A DNA stretch of 64,000 bases from Clostridium aminobutyricum. Lineage in GTDB: Bacteria; Bacillota; Clostridia; Peptostreptococcales; Anaerovoracaceae. Of this stretch, positions 46,060 through 54,105 are shown piece after piece. Made by a program: the position numbers and the translations under genes. Location of the stretch: contig NZ_JAFJZZ010000002.1 of the NCBI RefSeq assembly GCF_017255415.1, forward strand, positions 401,413 to 465,412, in the 5' to 3' direction. Under the pieces are notes generated by a model. That model did no database searches. It saw only the letters and a list, made by a program, of their open reading frames with translations, and had not been told where the DNA came from. The first letter of the stretch is position 1; each line of letters starts with the position of its first letter.

Positions 46060-46167
46060 CATATAATAGGACAAATGTCATATTTCTGAATATTGCTATA
46101 ATGATATACTCTTTAATACAAATTAGTCCTATTCATCAAGTGTTAAAAAAAGGGATGAAAGGCTGCT

Positions 46168-46860
46168 ATGAATATAGTAAAAAAAGAAGAGATTATAAAA
46201 AAATATCCTTTTGTCGAACGGTTGATTCAATCGATGCCGGAAGATATTTGGGAAAAATGTAGTTTGATAACGTATAAGGCAGGGGAGAAAATATTTTATC
46301 AGGGAGCGGACCTTACAAAGGTATACTTAATTTGTGACGGTACTGTAAGCGTTTTTGAAAATGATTTGAGCGGCAGAGAGATGCAGGTCGTTTTTTTGGA
46401 AAAGGGCGGAGTTGTCGGAGAGATGGAAGCGCTCATTAAGGGCAGAACGATGCGGTTTAGTGCAAAGACCGTTACACGCTGTACGTTAATTTCAATGTCG
46501 GTATCTACCTTTATCAAATGGACACAACGGGATATCGGATTATGTTTAATATTAATAGAATCTCTCGCGAAAAAGATTCAGCAAGCATCAAACGAAATTG
46601 TGCTTCACGTTCAAAGTAGTGCGATTGAAATGTTAAGCTCCAGGCTCATTTTTGCAGAGGCTGGTTTGCTTCGGGTGACACGAAATGAGCTTGCGCAGCG
46701 ATGTGGTGTCAGTGTCCGTACCATTAATCGATGTGTTCAAAAGCTGGCAGAAGAAGGATATATTACGATGAATCATCGGAAAATCTATATTTCCAATGAA
46801 CAAAAAGGAATGCTGGCTCAATCTCCATATGTCAATCAATTCAGGACTGAAACTGATTGA
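46168..46860 (+). CDS. Crp/Fnr-family transcriptional regulator
   Basis: 230 residues. The N-terminal cyclic-nucleotide-binding-like domain (about 30-130) has YKAGEKIFYQGADLTKVYLI and VFLEKGGVVGEMEALIKGRT. The C-terminal winged helix has VTRNELAQRCGVSVRTINRC. The Cys residues are not in an Fnr iron-sulfur pattern. It lies between the aldolase-like gene and the BMP-type importer and probably controls them; its ligand is unknown. A TATAAT lies at 46097-46102 upstream. Confidence 0.88.
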   Translation: MNIVKKEEIIKKYPFVERLIQSMPEDIWEKCSLITYKAGEKIFYQGADLTKVYLICDGTVSVFENDLSGREMQVVFLEKGGVVGEMEALIKGRTMRFSAKTVTRCTLISMSVSTFIKWTQRDIGLCLILIESLAKKIQQASNEIVLHVQSSAIEMLSSRLIFAEAGLLRVTRNELAQRCGVSVRTINRCVQKLAEEGYITMNHRKIYISNEQKGMLAQSPYVNQFRTETD

Positions 46861-46913
46861 AAATAAAAGCGATAAGAATTAGGCATTCTCTGATTGCCAA
46901 AAAGGAGGAAGAA

Positions 46914-48008
46914 ATGAAAAAAATGCTTGCTTTATTACTGGTATTGACACTGGTAATAACTTCATTCGCAGGCTGTGGAAGCAGCAGCAAAGAAGGCGAA
47001 AAGGACTCGAAAGGTGATGCCTTAAAAGTCGTTTGTTTATTGAACGGTAACTTAGGCGATAAGTCTTTCTTTGATTCGTCTAAAGTCGGCATGGAGCTTG
47101 TTAAAGAACAATTGGGCTGTGAGACCAAAGTCGTAGAAATGGGATTTGACAATACCATTTGGGAATCTACATTATATGATTTCTGCGATTCCGATTATGA
47201 CGTGATTATTGTCGGTACATATCAGATGCAGGAACTTCTTGCAAAAGTTGCTCCGCAATATCCGGACAAGAAATTCATCATTTATGACTCAGAAGTCGAT
47301 GCTGACAATGTTTACTCCATTACTTTCAAGCAGAATGAGATGATGTATTTAGCAGGAGCACTTGCTGCTTCATTGGCTACCGATCCGAAAATCACCAACG
47401 GTTCAGGAATCATATCTTCCGTATATGCAATGGATATTCCGGTATTAAATGACTTCCTGGTTGGATATATCCAAGGAGCAAAAGATACAGATCCTAACAT
47501 CAAAGTGGCCCTTTCGATCATTGGAGATTTCTCCGATACGGCAAGAGCAAAGGAATTGGCAACCGCTCAGATTAATGCAAAATCTGCAGTTGTATTTCAA
47601 TGCGCCGCTCAGGCAGGCCTTGGTGTAATTGATGCGTGCAAAGACAAGGGCACCTTGGCAATAGGCGTCGATGCTGACCAGGCTTTAGCATTGCAGAAAG
47701 ATGATCCGGATGCAAGTAAAATTATTGTTACTTCAGCTATGAAGAATATTGACCAGGCTATTTTGAGAGCGGTTAAAATGACGATAGACGGAACTTGTCC
47801 GTATGGAGAAACAGAAGCATTAGGAATGGCTGAGAAAGCAGTAGGTCTCGCTGATAATGATATCTATAGAGGCATTGTTCCGCAGGAAACAATTGATAAG
47901 CTTGATGAGCTGCAAACAAAGATTCAGAACGGAGAAATTAAAGTGCCAAGTGCCTTTGATATGTCCACGGATGAAATTAAAGCGTTAAAAGATTCTGTCG
48001 CATTATAA
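46914..48008 (+). CDS. BMP-family nucleoside-binding lipoprotein
   Basis: 364 residues. Lipoprotein signal ends SFAGCGSSS (Cys at 21). The mature part is PnrA/BMP-like: VCLLNGNLGDKSFFDSSKVG, DVIIVGTYQMQELLAKVAPQ, YLAGALAASLATDP, DKGTLAIGVDADQ and IVTSAMKNIDQAILRAVKMT. This family binds purine and pyrimidine nucleosides. AAAGGAGG at 46900-46907 serves the ATG at 46914; the longer frame overlaps the Crp gene. The ATPase and both permeases follow. Confidence 0.92.
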   Translation: MKKMLALLLVLTLVITSFAGCGSSSKEGEKDSKGDALKVVCLLNGNLGDKSFFDSSKVGMELVKEQLGCETKVVEMGFDNTIWESTLYDFCDSDYDVIIVGTYQMQELLAKVAPQYPDKKFIIYDSEVDADNVYSITFKQNEMMYLAGALAASLATDPKITNGSGIISSVYAMDIPVLNDFLVGYIQGAKDTDPNIKVALSIIGDFSDTARAKELATAQINAKSAVVFQCAAQAGLGVIDACKDKGTLAIGVDADQALALQKDDPDASKIIVTSAMKNIDQAILRAVKMTIDGTCPYGETEALGMAEKAVGLADNDIYRGIVPQETIDKLDELQTKIQNGEIKVPSAFDMSTDEIKALKDSVAL

Positions 48009-48115
48009 ACGAATTTTTTAATCGTATAAAACAACAATACTTAATTAAAATTTATCAAGGTTGTCCTTTTGGTATGGGTGATAGTGTACGCCAGTTGGGC
48101 AGCCTTGTAGTTTTA

Positions 48116-48184
48116 TTCAATAGGAAATATCGTTTCCTATTGAATAAAAAAAGGAAGTGCAGAGGGGCGGAAGCCACTTTTTTG
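48116..48184 (+). repeat. Paired-hairpin intergenic repeat, copy 2
   Basis: TTCAATAGGAAA-TATCG-TTTCCTATTGAA is a perfect 12-bp hairpin, followed by TAAAAAAAGGAAGTGCAGAG and GGCGGAAGCCACTTTTTT. It lies in the 223-base gap between the binding-protein and ATPase genes, which has no other feature besides the ATPase RBS. It may reduce read-through to the ATPase. Confidence 0.75.
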
Positions 48185-48231
48185 TAAGACGTTAACGTCG
48201 ATTGACGAATGGATTAAATGAGGAAATACAC

Positions 48232-49788
48232 ATGGATGAATTACTGGAAATGCGAGAAATATCCAAGATATATGGAAATGGCGTTTATGCTAACCAGCGG
48301 GTCAATTTTTCGATTGGTAAAGGGGAAATTCATGCGCTCGTAGGTGAAAACGGAGCGGGGAAGAGCACCCTGATGAAAATATTATTTGGGCTTGAAAAGC
48401 CGGATCATGGAGAACTAATCTTGGATGGCGAGCCTCAGCGCTTTCAATCTCCACAGGAGGCGATGGCAAAAGGAATCGGTATGGTGCATCAGCATTTTAT
48501 GCTGGTGGAAAGCTTTTCCGTTACGGAAAATATTACGTTAGGATACGAACCACTAAAAAGAGGTTTTATTGATAAAAAAGAAGCTCAAAAAAGGGTTTCG
48601 GAATTAGCAGAACAATTTAATTTAAAAATGAATCCGGATACCCTCGTAAAAGATTTGCCTGTTGGGATCAAACAAAAAGTTGAAATTCTCAAGGCATTGT
48701 ATCGCGGAGCTAAAATATTAATCTTGGATGAGCCGACGGCAGTGTTAACACCGCAGGAAACAACGGAGCTTTTTGCGCAGCTCAAACTTCTGAAGGATCA
48801 AGACTTCACAGTGATATTTATCACGCATAAGTTAAGAGAGGTAAAAGAAATCTCTGATCGGATAAGCGTGATGCGGGCAGGAAAAATGATAACAACTGTA
48901 CCTACTGCTGAAGTGACTGAATCGGATATTTCTGCGTTGATGATGGGATCGAAATACTCCTCCGATATCGAGAAAAAGCCTGCGCAACCGAAAGAAACCG
49001 TATTGTCTGTGGAACATGCACGTTTCATTGATGCCGATAAAAAAGCGGTAGTTGACGATATCTCGTTTTCTGTTCGAGCAGGAGAAATTGTTGGAATTGC
49101 CGGCGTGGAAGGGAACGGACAAAATGAATTGACCGGATTAATAACAGGGTTATTAAGGCTTTCTGGCGGTAACATCACCATGTTCGGAGCAGACACTAAA
49201 GGCAAAACGATCAGAAAACTAAGAGACATGGGAATGGCATATATCCCCAGCGATCGAATGACCTTAGGGGTGACAAAGCAGATGTCGGTGGAAGACAATT
49301 TGATTACGACGAAACTGAAACAGCCGGAGCTTTATAACAAAGCAAAGCTGATGAACGGAAAAGCGATTCGAAAGCTTAGTCAGGAACTGGTTCAGGAGTA
49401 TCTGATTAAGTGTAAGTCGCCATTGACGGAAGTAGAAATGCTGTCCGGCGGAAATATGCAAAAGGTGGTTGTAGCCAGAGAGTTTACACAGGAAAACGTA
49501 AAACTGATTATTGCCGAACAACCGACAAGAGGGATCGATGTGGGCGCTGCGAAATTTATTCACGAGCGGTTGATTCGCTTACGGGATGAAAATTGTGCGG
49601 TACTCCTGATTTCGGCCGATTTAGAGGAACTCTACAAATTGTCGGATTCGATGCTGGTGATTTACGATGGGAAGCTATCTGCTTATCTGGAAGAACCTTC
49701 AACAATCAGTGAACATCAGTTGGGGAAATTTATGTTAGGTGTAGAAACACAAACAGAAGAGGAAATAAGGAGGGCTTACCATGCTTGA
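48232..49788 (+). CDS. Nucleoside ABC importer ATPase, two ABC domains
   Basis: 518 residues with two nucleotide-binding domains. The first has Walker A GENGAGKST, VHQHFMLVESF, Walker B LILDEPTAVLTP and FITHKLREV. The second has GVEGNGQNELTG in place of a standard Walker A and a signature LSGGNMQKV with AEQPTRGIDVG. This is the RbsA/YufO (NupO) type. GAGG at 48219-48222 serves the ATG at 48232. Confidence 0.92.
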   Translation: MDELLEMREISKIYGNGVYANQRVNFSIGKGEIHALVGENGAGKSTLMKILFGLEKPDHGELILDGEPQRFQSPQEAMAKGIGMVHQHFMLVESFSVTENITLGYEPLKRGFIDKKEAQKRVSELAEQFNLKMNPDTLVKDLPVGIKQKVEILKALYRGAKILILDEPTAVLTPQETTELFAQLKLLKDQDFTVIFITHKLREVKEISDRISVMRAGKMITTVPTAEVTESDISALMMGSKYSSDIEKKPAQPKETVLSVEHARFIDADKKAVVDDISFSVRAGEIVGIAGVEGNGQNELTGLITGLLRLSGGNITMFGADTKGKTIRKLRDMGMAYIPSDRMTLGVTKQMSVEDNLITTKLKQPELYNKAKLMNGKAIRKLSQELVQEYLIKCKSPLTEVEMLSGGNMQKVVVAREFTQENVKLIIAEQPTRGIDVGAAKFIHERLIRLRDENCAVLLISADLEELYKLSDSMLVIYDGKLSAYLEEPSTISEHQLGKFMLGVETQTEEEIRRAYHA

Positions 49789-50854
49789 AAAATTGCAGAA
49801 TAAAAACGTATGGTTCTCTTCCGCGACCACCCTATTGGCAGTGATGATTTCCCTGATCATCGCCTTTATTTTAATTATTATATTCAGTGACAATCCGGCG
49901 AAATCTATTTTCGATTTGCTGACAGGCCCTTTTTCTTCCCAACGAAACTTTGGAAATGTCATCTCAATGGCCTCCACATTTACGTTCACAGGAATTGCTA
50001 TTTGCATCATGTTTCAAGCGTCTCTGTTTAATGTTGCTGCAGAAGGAGCATTTTTCATGGGAGCCATGTTTGCAGCCGCTGCTGCCACGATGTGGAATTT
50101 ACCGGTTGGCCTTGCGCTCATTGTACCGATGCTGGTCGGCGCCGTCACCGGAGCGGTGATTTGTTATATACCGGGTGTCCTGAAAGCAAAATTCAATGCG
50201 GATGAATTGGTATCTTCGTTGATGCTCAACTATATCATTTTGTACTTGGGGCTTTACTTGCTGACTAATTACATACGAGATCCGCAGTTTGGAGCCCTGG
50301 CTTCCTATCAGCTGCCGCAGGACTCTAAAATAGCAAACTTAATTCCGGGAACTTCCGTCAACTTCGGTGTATTGATCGCTGTGCTGCTGGTGATTATCAG
50401 CTATATGTTCCTCTATAGGACAAAAACAGGGTATTCTGTCCGTGTACTGGGACAAAACAAGGATTATGCGAATTACTCCGGAATCCAAGTCGCAAAGGTA
50501 ATCATTCTTTCTCAGCTTGCAGGCGGTGCAATTGCCGGACTTGGCGGAGCTGTTGAAGTCATGGGGATGTATTCCCGCTTCCAGTGGACTGCTCTTCCGG
50601 GTTATGGATGGGACGGTGTAATCGTTGCTATACTGGCAGGGAACAAACCTCAATTGGTTCCGATCGCGGCGCTATTTCTTGCGTATTTGCGTATTGGAGC
50701 CAATGTAATGGCTCGATCGGGAGATATCCCTTCGGAGCTCATTACTGTTATTCAGGCAATTATGATTATTCTTGTAACCGCTTCCGCATTATTGAGCCGC
50801 ATTAAGAAAAAAGTCATTATAAAGGAGGCGTTGGCAGATGGAAAAACTAATTGA
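49781..50854 (+). CDS. Nucleoside ABC importer permease (YufP/NupP type)
   Basis: 357 residues, about nine membrane segments, BPD_transp_2 family: FTFTGIAICIMFQASLFNVA, EGAFFMGAMFAAAAATMWNL, YIPGVLKAKFNADELVSSLM, QLAGGAIAGLGGAVEVMGMY. It overlaps the ATPase gene by eight bases and the next permease by 17, so all are coupled. AAGGAGG lies at 49768-49774. Confidence 0.92.
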   Translation: MLEKLQNKNVWFSSATTLLAVMISLIIAFILIIIFSDNPAKSIFDLLTGPFSSQRNFGNVISMASTFTFTGIAICIMFQASLFNVAAEGAFFMGAMFAAAAATMWNLPVGLALIVPMLVGAVTGAVICYIPGVLKAKFNADELVSSLMLNYIILYLGLYLLTNYIRDPQFGALASYQLPQDSKIANLIPGTSVNFGVLIAVLLVIISYMFLYRTKTGYSVRVLGQNKDYANYSGIQVAKVIILSQLAGGAIAGLGGAVEVMGMYSRFQWTALPGYGWDGVIVAILAGNKPQLVPIAALFLAYLRIGANVMARSGDIPSELITVIQAIMIILVTASALLSRIKKKVIIKEALADGKTN

Positions 50855-51755
50855 TGTAATTTTTTCAATCGCTTTCCTAGAGTCGGTCATCCGTGTAACG
50901 ACGCCCATTCTTTTCGCGACAATGGCCGTGTTGATTTCAGACCGGGCGGGTGTATTAAATATAGGCGTAGAAGGGACGATGTTAGTGGCAGCGTTGGCAG
51001 GGGTTATAGGCAGTGCTTATACACAAAGCGCCTGGCTGGGCTTGTTGATTGCCATATTGACGGGAATGGTCTACTCCGGTATTCTTGCCTTTTGTCACTT
51101 GAAATTAGGCACGGATGTATTTTTATCTGCGATCGCGTTGAACCTGATGGCAAGCGGCTTAACGGTCTTTGTGCTGTATATACTGACAGGCGATAAGGGG
51201 GTTTCCACGAAGCTTCCGAGCAAGGTGATCCCCAGTGTGAATATTCCGATCATCAAGGATATTCCTGTTATAGGGGATATTCTTTCAGGCCAGAATGCCT
51301 TGACTTATATCGCGATTATTGTACTTATTTTGCTGACTATATTTTTATATAAAACACGTACAGGCACGTATATTCGTGCAGCAGGAGAACTTCCTTCCGC
51401 AGTAGAGACGGCAGGAATTTCCGTTCATAAAATTCGTATGCTCGCCTTGCTGATTTCCGGTGCCATTGCAGGAATGGGCGGAGCCTTTATGTCCATGGGC
51501 TATTTGTCCATGTTTACAAAAGACATGGTGGCAGGCAGAGGCTTTATCGCACTGGCGGCAGAAGCGATGGGAAAAGGGCTTCCGGGCTTATCGTTGATAT
51601 CATCGCTGTTATTTGGATTTGCGGATGCGCTGTCGAGCAGCCTTCAAATTTTTAATATTCCAAGTCAATTAACGAGATTGGTGCCGTATCTTTTGACCAT
51701 CGTTGCGTTGACCATTTATGCAGCAAGAGAGCAGAAAAAGGGAAAAAAATTATGA
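50838..51755 (+). CDS. Nucleoside ABC importer permease (YufQ/NupQ type)
   Basis: 305 residues, about eight membrane segments: VTTPILFATMAVLISDRAGV, LNIGVEGTMLVAALAGVIGS, FCHLKLGTDVFLSAIALNLM, ALLISGAIAGMGGAFMSMGY. It is the second permease of the importer. Its stop TGA overlaps the ATG of the ribokinase remnant (ATGA), showing that a ribokinase gene was once part of the operon. Confidence 0.92.
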   Translation: MEKLIDVIFSIAFLESVIRVTTPILFATMAVLISDRAGVLNIGVEGTMLVAALAGVIGSAYTQSAWLGLLIAILTGMVYSGILAFCHLKLGTDVFLSAIALNLMASGLTVFVLYILTGDKGVSTKLPSKVIPSVNIPIIKDIPVIGDILSGQNALTYIAIIVLILLTIFLYKTRTGTYIRAAGELPSAVETAGISVHKIRMLALLISGAIAGMGGAFMSMGYLSMFTKDMVAGRGFIALAAEAMGKGLPGLSLISSLLFGFADALSSSLQIFNIPSQLTRLVPYLLTIVALTIYAAREQKKGKKL

Positions 51756-51841
51756 AAATATTAAATTTTGGTTCATTAAATATAGACCAGGTATACTGTT
51801 TTTATAAAAATTGCTTGCAATTTAAAGTTTTTATTGTATAA
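51752..51841 (+). pseudogene. Ribokinase remnant (N-terminal fragment)
   Basis: A 29-residue frame starts by ATGA overlap with the permease. MKILNFGSLNIDQVY is the characteristic N-terminus of a PfkB ribokinase, with the substrate Asp in LNID. After about 15 codons the sequence no longer matches and reaches a stop. The rest of the gene is absent; the rpsF promoter lies within the frame's end. Ribokinase is the natural partner of nucleoside hydrolase, so this looks like a deletion joining the operon to rpsF. Confidence 0.7.
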
Positions 51842-51842
51842 T
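51815..51842 (+). promoter_or_regulatory. Probable rpsF promoter
   Basis: TTGCAA (51815-51820), 16 bases and TATAAT (51837-51842). Confidence 0.6.
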
Positions 51843-51849
51843 TAAAAGG

Positions 51850-52024
51850 CATGATTTTGTCCGGCTGTTATTTACGGAAGGCAAAGCGTGCTGAAATTGT
51901 CTGATTGTATTTGCAGAATAATATCGGACAATACTATACGAGGAGTTCATAGAGCAAAGCTGTATGAGCGAAACTGCCTGTGCCGGTAGTGCCGGCACCA
52001 TTTAGTCCATAGGGAGGTGAAAAA
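51850..52024 (+). promoter_or_regulatory. rpsF leader, possible S6:S18 autoregulatory RNA
   Basis: The 175-base leader ends with GTGCCGGTAGTGCCGGCACC (51978-51997) about 20 bases before the GGGAGG of rpsF. A hairpin with CCG near CACC is the type of site that the S6:S18 complex binds in other bacteria to control rpsF. An earlier TTGTCCG/CGGACAA pair could form a longer stem. Recognised by pattern only. Confidence 0.4.
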
Positions 52025-52312
52025 ATGGTAAATTATGAAGTTATGTTTATTATCGACTCAGCTTTAGAAGAAGAGAAGAGGAATGCTACAGTAGAAACTG
52101 TACAGGAAATCATCGCTGCAGACGGAGAAGTTGGAAAAGTTGATGTATGGGGAATGAAAAAGCTTGCTTATCCGATCCAGAAGAAGAACGAAGGCTACTA
52201 TGTAGTTATTCAGTTCCAGGGAAGTACAGACTTACCAAAGGAATTAGATAGAAGACTTAGAATTTCCGACTCAGTAATCAGACATCTTATCGTAAATAAG
52301 GACGAGAAATAG
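52025..52312 (+). CDS. rpsF: 30S ribosomal protein S6
   Basis: 95 residues: NYEVMFIIDSALEEEKRNAT, DVWGMKKLAYPIQKKNEGYY, then RISDSVIRHLIV. It pairs with S18 on the small subunit platform. GGGAGGTG at 52012-52019. First gene of the rpsF-ssb-rpsR operon. Confidence 0.97.
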   Translation: MVNYEVMFIIDSALEEEKRNATVETVQEIIAADGEVGKVDVWGMKKLAYPIQKKNEGYYVVIQFQGSTDLPKELDRRLRISDSVIRHLIVNKDEK

Positions 52313-52324
52313 GAGGGGTACATT

Positions 52325-52753
52325 ATGAACAGTGTTGTCTTAATAGGCAGACTTACAAGAGACCCTGAAGTTCGATATATTCCTGAAAGCCAGATGGCGG
52401 TAGCGACGTTTACCGTTGCTATAGACAGACCGGTGCGACAGGGAAAAGAGAAACAAACGGACTTCCCGAGAGTCACCGTTTTTGGTAAGCAGGCTGAAAA
52501 TTGTGAGAGATTTCTTACAAAAGGAAGGCTTGTAGGGATTCAGGGAAGAATTCAGACGGGAAGCTACAAGAATAAAGAGGGTGCTACGGTGTACACCACA
52601 GATGTAGTAGCGGATAGAGTGGAGTTCCTAGAGTGGGGCGATAAAGGCGGAGAAGGAATGAGAAGTTCCGTACCTTCCGGATTCCAGCCTCTGGACGAGC
52701 CATCCATACCGGAGGGCTTTTCATCATTAGATGATGATGATATTCCATTTTAA
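52325..52753 (+). CDS. ssb: Single-stranded DNA-binding protein
   Basis: 142 residues. OB-fold MNSVVLIGRLTRDPEVRYIP, FTVAIDRPVRQGKEKQTDF, then GRLVGIQGRIQTGSYKN. A short Ser/Pro linker leads to the acidic tip DDDDIPF, the tail that recruits replication and repair proteins. AGGAGG at 52311-52316 overlaps the rpsF end. It lies between S6 and S18 as in most Firmicutes. Confidence 0.97.
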   Translation: MNSVVLIGRLTRDPEVRYIPESQMAVATFTVAIDRPVRQGKEKQTDFPRVTVFGKQAENCERFLTKGRLVGIQGRIQTGSYKNKEGATVYTTDVVADRVEFLEWGDKGGEGMRSSVPSGFQPLDEPSIPEGFSSLDDDDIPF

Positions 52754-52780
52754 GTTTTGAAGAAAGGAGCGTATAACGCT

Positions 52781-53014
52781 ATGATGGATAAAAGACGTGG
52801 CGGCATGAGAAGAAAAAAGGTTTGCCAGTTCTGTGCCGATAAAACGGAAGCAATCGATTACAAGGATGTAGATAAGCTAAAGAAGTATATTACTGAAAGA
52901 GGTAAGATTCTTCCTAAGAGAATCACAGGAACTTGTGCGATTCATCAGAGAGAAGTTACAAAGGCTATCAAGAGAGCAAGAATTGTTGCTTTAATACCTT
53001 ACGTAGCTGACTAA
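52781..53014 (+). CDS. rpsR: 30S ribosomal protein S18
   Basis: 77 residues from [20 protein letters not shown], with [20 protein letters not shown] and [27 protein letters not shown] at 52763-52769. A TTG-initiated longer frame from 52757 includes the RBS and is not used. The Cys pair CQFC and the later Cys in GTCAIH suggest a zinc-binding (C+) form of S18. Confidence 0.96.
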   Translation: MMDKRRGGMRRKKVCQFCADKTEAIDYKDVDKLKKYITERGKILPKRITGTCAIHQREVTKAIKRARIVALIPYVAD

Positions 53015-53026
53015 TTGATTGAAACG

Positions 53027-53056
53027 GAGAGAGCGATTAAACGCTCTCTTTTTTTA
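53027..53056 (+). terminator. rpsF operon terminator
   Basis: GAGAGCG-ATTAAA-CGCTCTC with flanking AG pairs, followed by seven Ts. Confidence 0.88.
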
Positions 53057-53124
53057 TCTGCTAGGAAATATCGGAAGATTTTCCAGCAGATAAAAAAGGG
53101 GAAGTGCGGTGAAGCCACTTTGTT
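53055..53124 (+). repeat. Paired-hairpin intergenic repeat, copy 3
   Basis: ATCTGCTAGGAAA and TTTTCCAGCAGAT form a stem with one bulge around TATCGGAAGA. GATAAAAAAGGGGAAGTGCG and GTGAAGCCACTTTGTTT follow. Stem sequence differs from copy 2 yet pairing is kept. Confidence 0.75.
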
Positions 53125-53275
53125 TATAGAAATGACAGAAAAAATACTTCTAATAGATAAAGAGAGCTTAAAAGGATAAGCATATTACCAAATATAGTAT
53201 GATTATGCTTTTTAAGACCATATATTGAGGATTGAAATTTCAACAAATCTACACAATTGGCTTTGACTCATTTGT

Positions 53276-53304
53276 TTGAAATTTGTATTCGGGTATGATA
53301 TAAT
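53276..53304 (+). promoter_or_regulatory. Promoter before the yybS-like gene
   Basis: TTGAAA (53276-53281), 17 bases and TATAAT (53299-53304), 29 bases before the start. The remaining gap from 53125 has no other feature. Confidence 0.6.
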
Positions 53305-53332
53305 TAAACGGTTATAGATTAGGGAGATTTGG

Positions 53333-54079
53333 ATGTATACATTAATTATTTTTTCAGCAGTGCTTTTTTTACCGGTGCCGATCATGGTGATGGCAGCTAG
53401 GAAAAGTGGAAGCGGCTATAGAGCAATACTGGAAGGTGTCATTGGTGTAGCTTTAGCAATGGTGCTGTTTTTTGTTATTGCGGCATTAAACGGCATGCCG
53501 GTAGGGCAAACAATTGCAGAAAATTTGCAAACGATTTCTGAAAACATGGCAGCAAATAGTGAATTCGTTAAATTAGCGGGACTTGAAGAGCAATCTTTTA
53601 CAGAAAGAGTGAGCGCGATTTCTCAGATTTATACGTATGCTATTAATGCATTGCCTGCAGTAATTCTTTCTTGGGCAACCATTATAGCCTATTTTGAGTA
53701 TCTGATAATTAGCAAAGCTAGTTTAAAGAAGAAGGAGCCATTGCCTCAGCTTTCGAAATTTAAAAATTTCTCTATGCCGTGGAAGGCCCTTTGGGGATGG
53801 ATATTAATTTATGCTTTAACTTGGATTGTTGTTTCGTTCGGTTTTGAACAAGGGAACGTATTGCAAATCAACATACAGATTCTTTTTGAACTCGCATTTG
53901 AAATACAGGGGATGGCTGTCATTTTTTATTTTATTGAAAGTAAGAGACAGCCTAAAGTCATTGCCGCGTTGCTTTGTATTGTATTTATGTGTACGAATTT
54001 GGGAAAACTGCTTTTATCTGCCTTAGGATTTTTAGATTTAGCCTTAGGACTGAGAAAGGTACGCATAAAAAGACAGTGA
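53333..54079 (+). CDS. YybS-like DUF2232 membrane protein
   Basis: 248 residues with about six membrane segments and the DUF2232 pattern, shorter than Bacillus YybS (about 310). It occupies the conserved position between rpsR and the gdpP homologue. Function is unknown; it may be a transport-related membrane protein. It ends 26 bases before gdpP. GGGAG lies at 53321-53325. Confidence 0.72.
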   Translation: MYTLIIFSAVLFLPVPIMVMAARKSGSGYRAILEGVIGVALAMVLFFVIAALNGMPVGQTIAENLQTISENMAANSEFVKLAGLEEQSFTERVSAISQIYTYAINALPAVILSWATIIAYFEYLIISKASLKKKEPLPQLSKFKNFSMPWKALWGWILIYALTWIVVSFGFEQGNVLQINIQILFELAFEIQGMAVIFYFIESKRQPKVIAALLCIVFMCTNLGKLLLSALGFLDLALGLRKVRIKRQ

Positions 54080-54105
54080 CAAAGAATAGATATGAGGGAA
54101 TAGAA

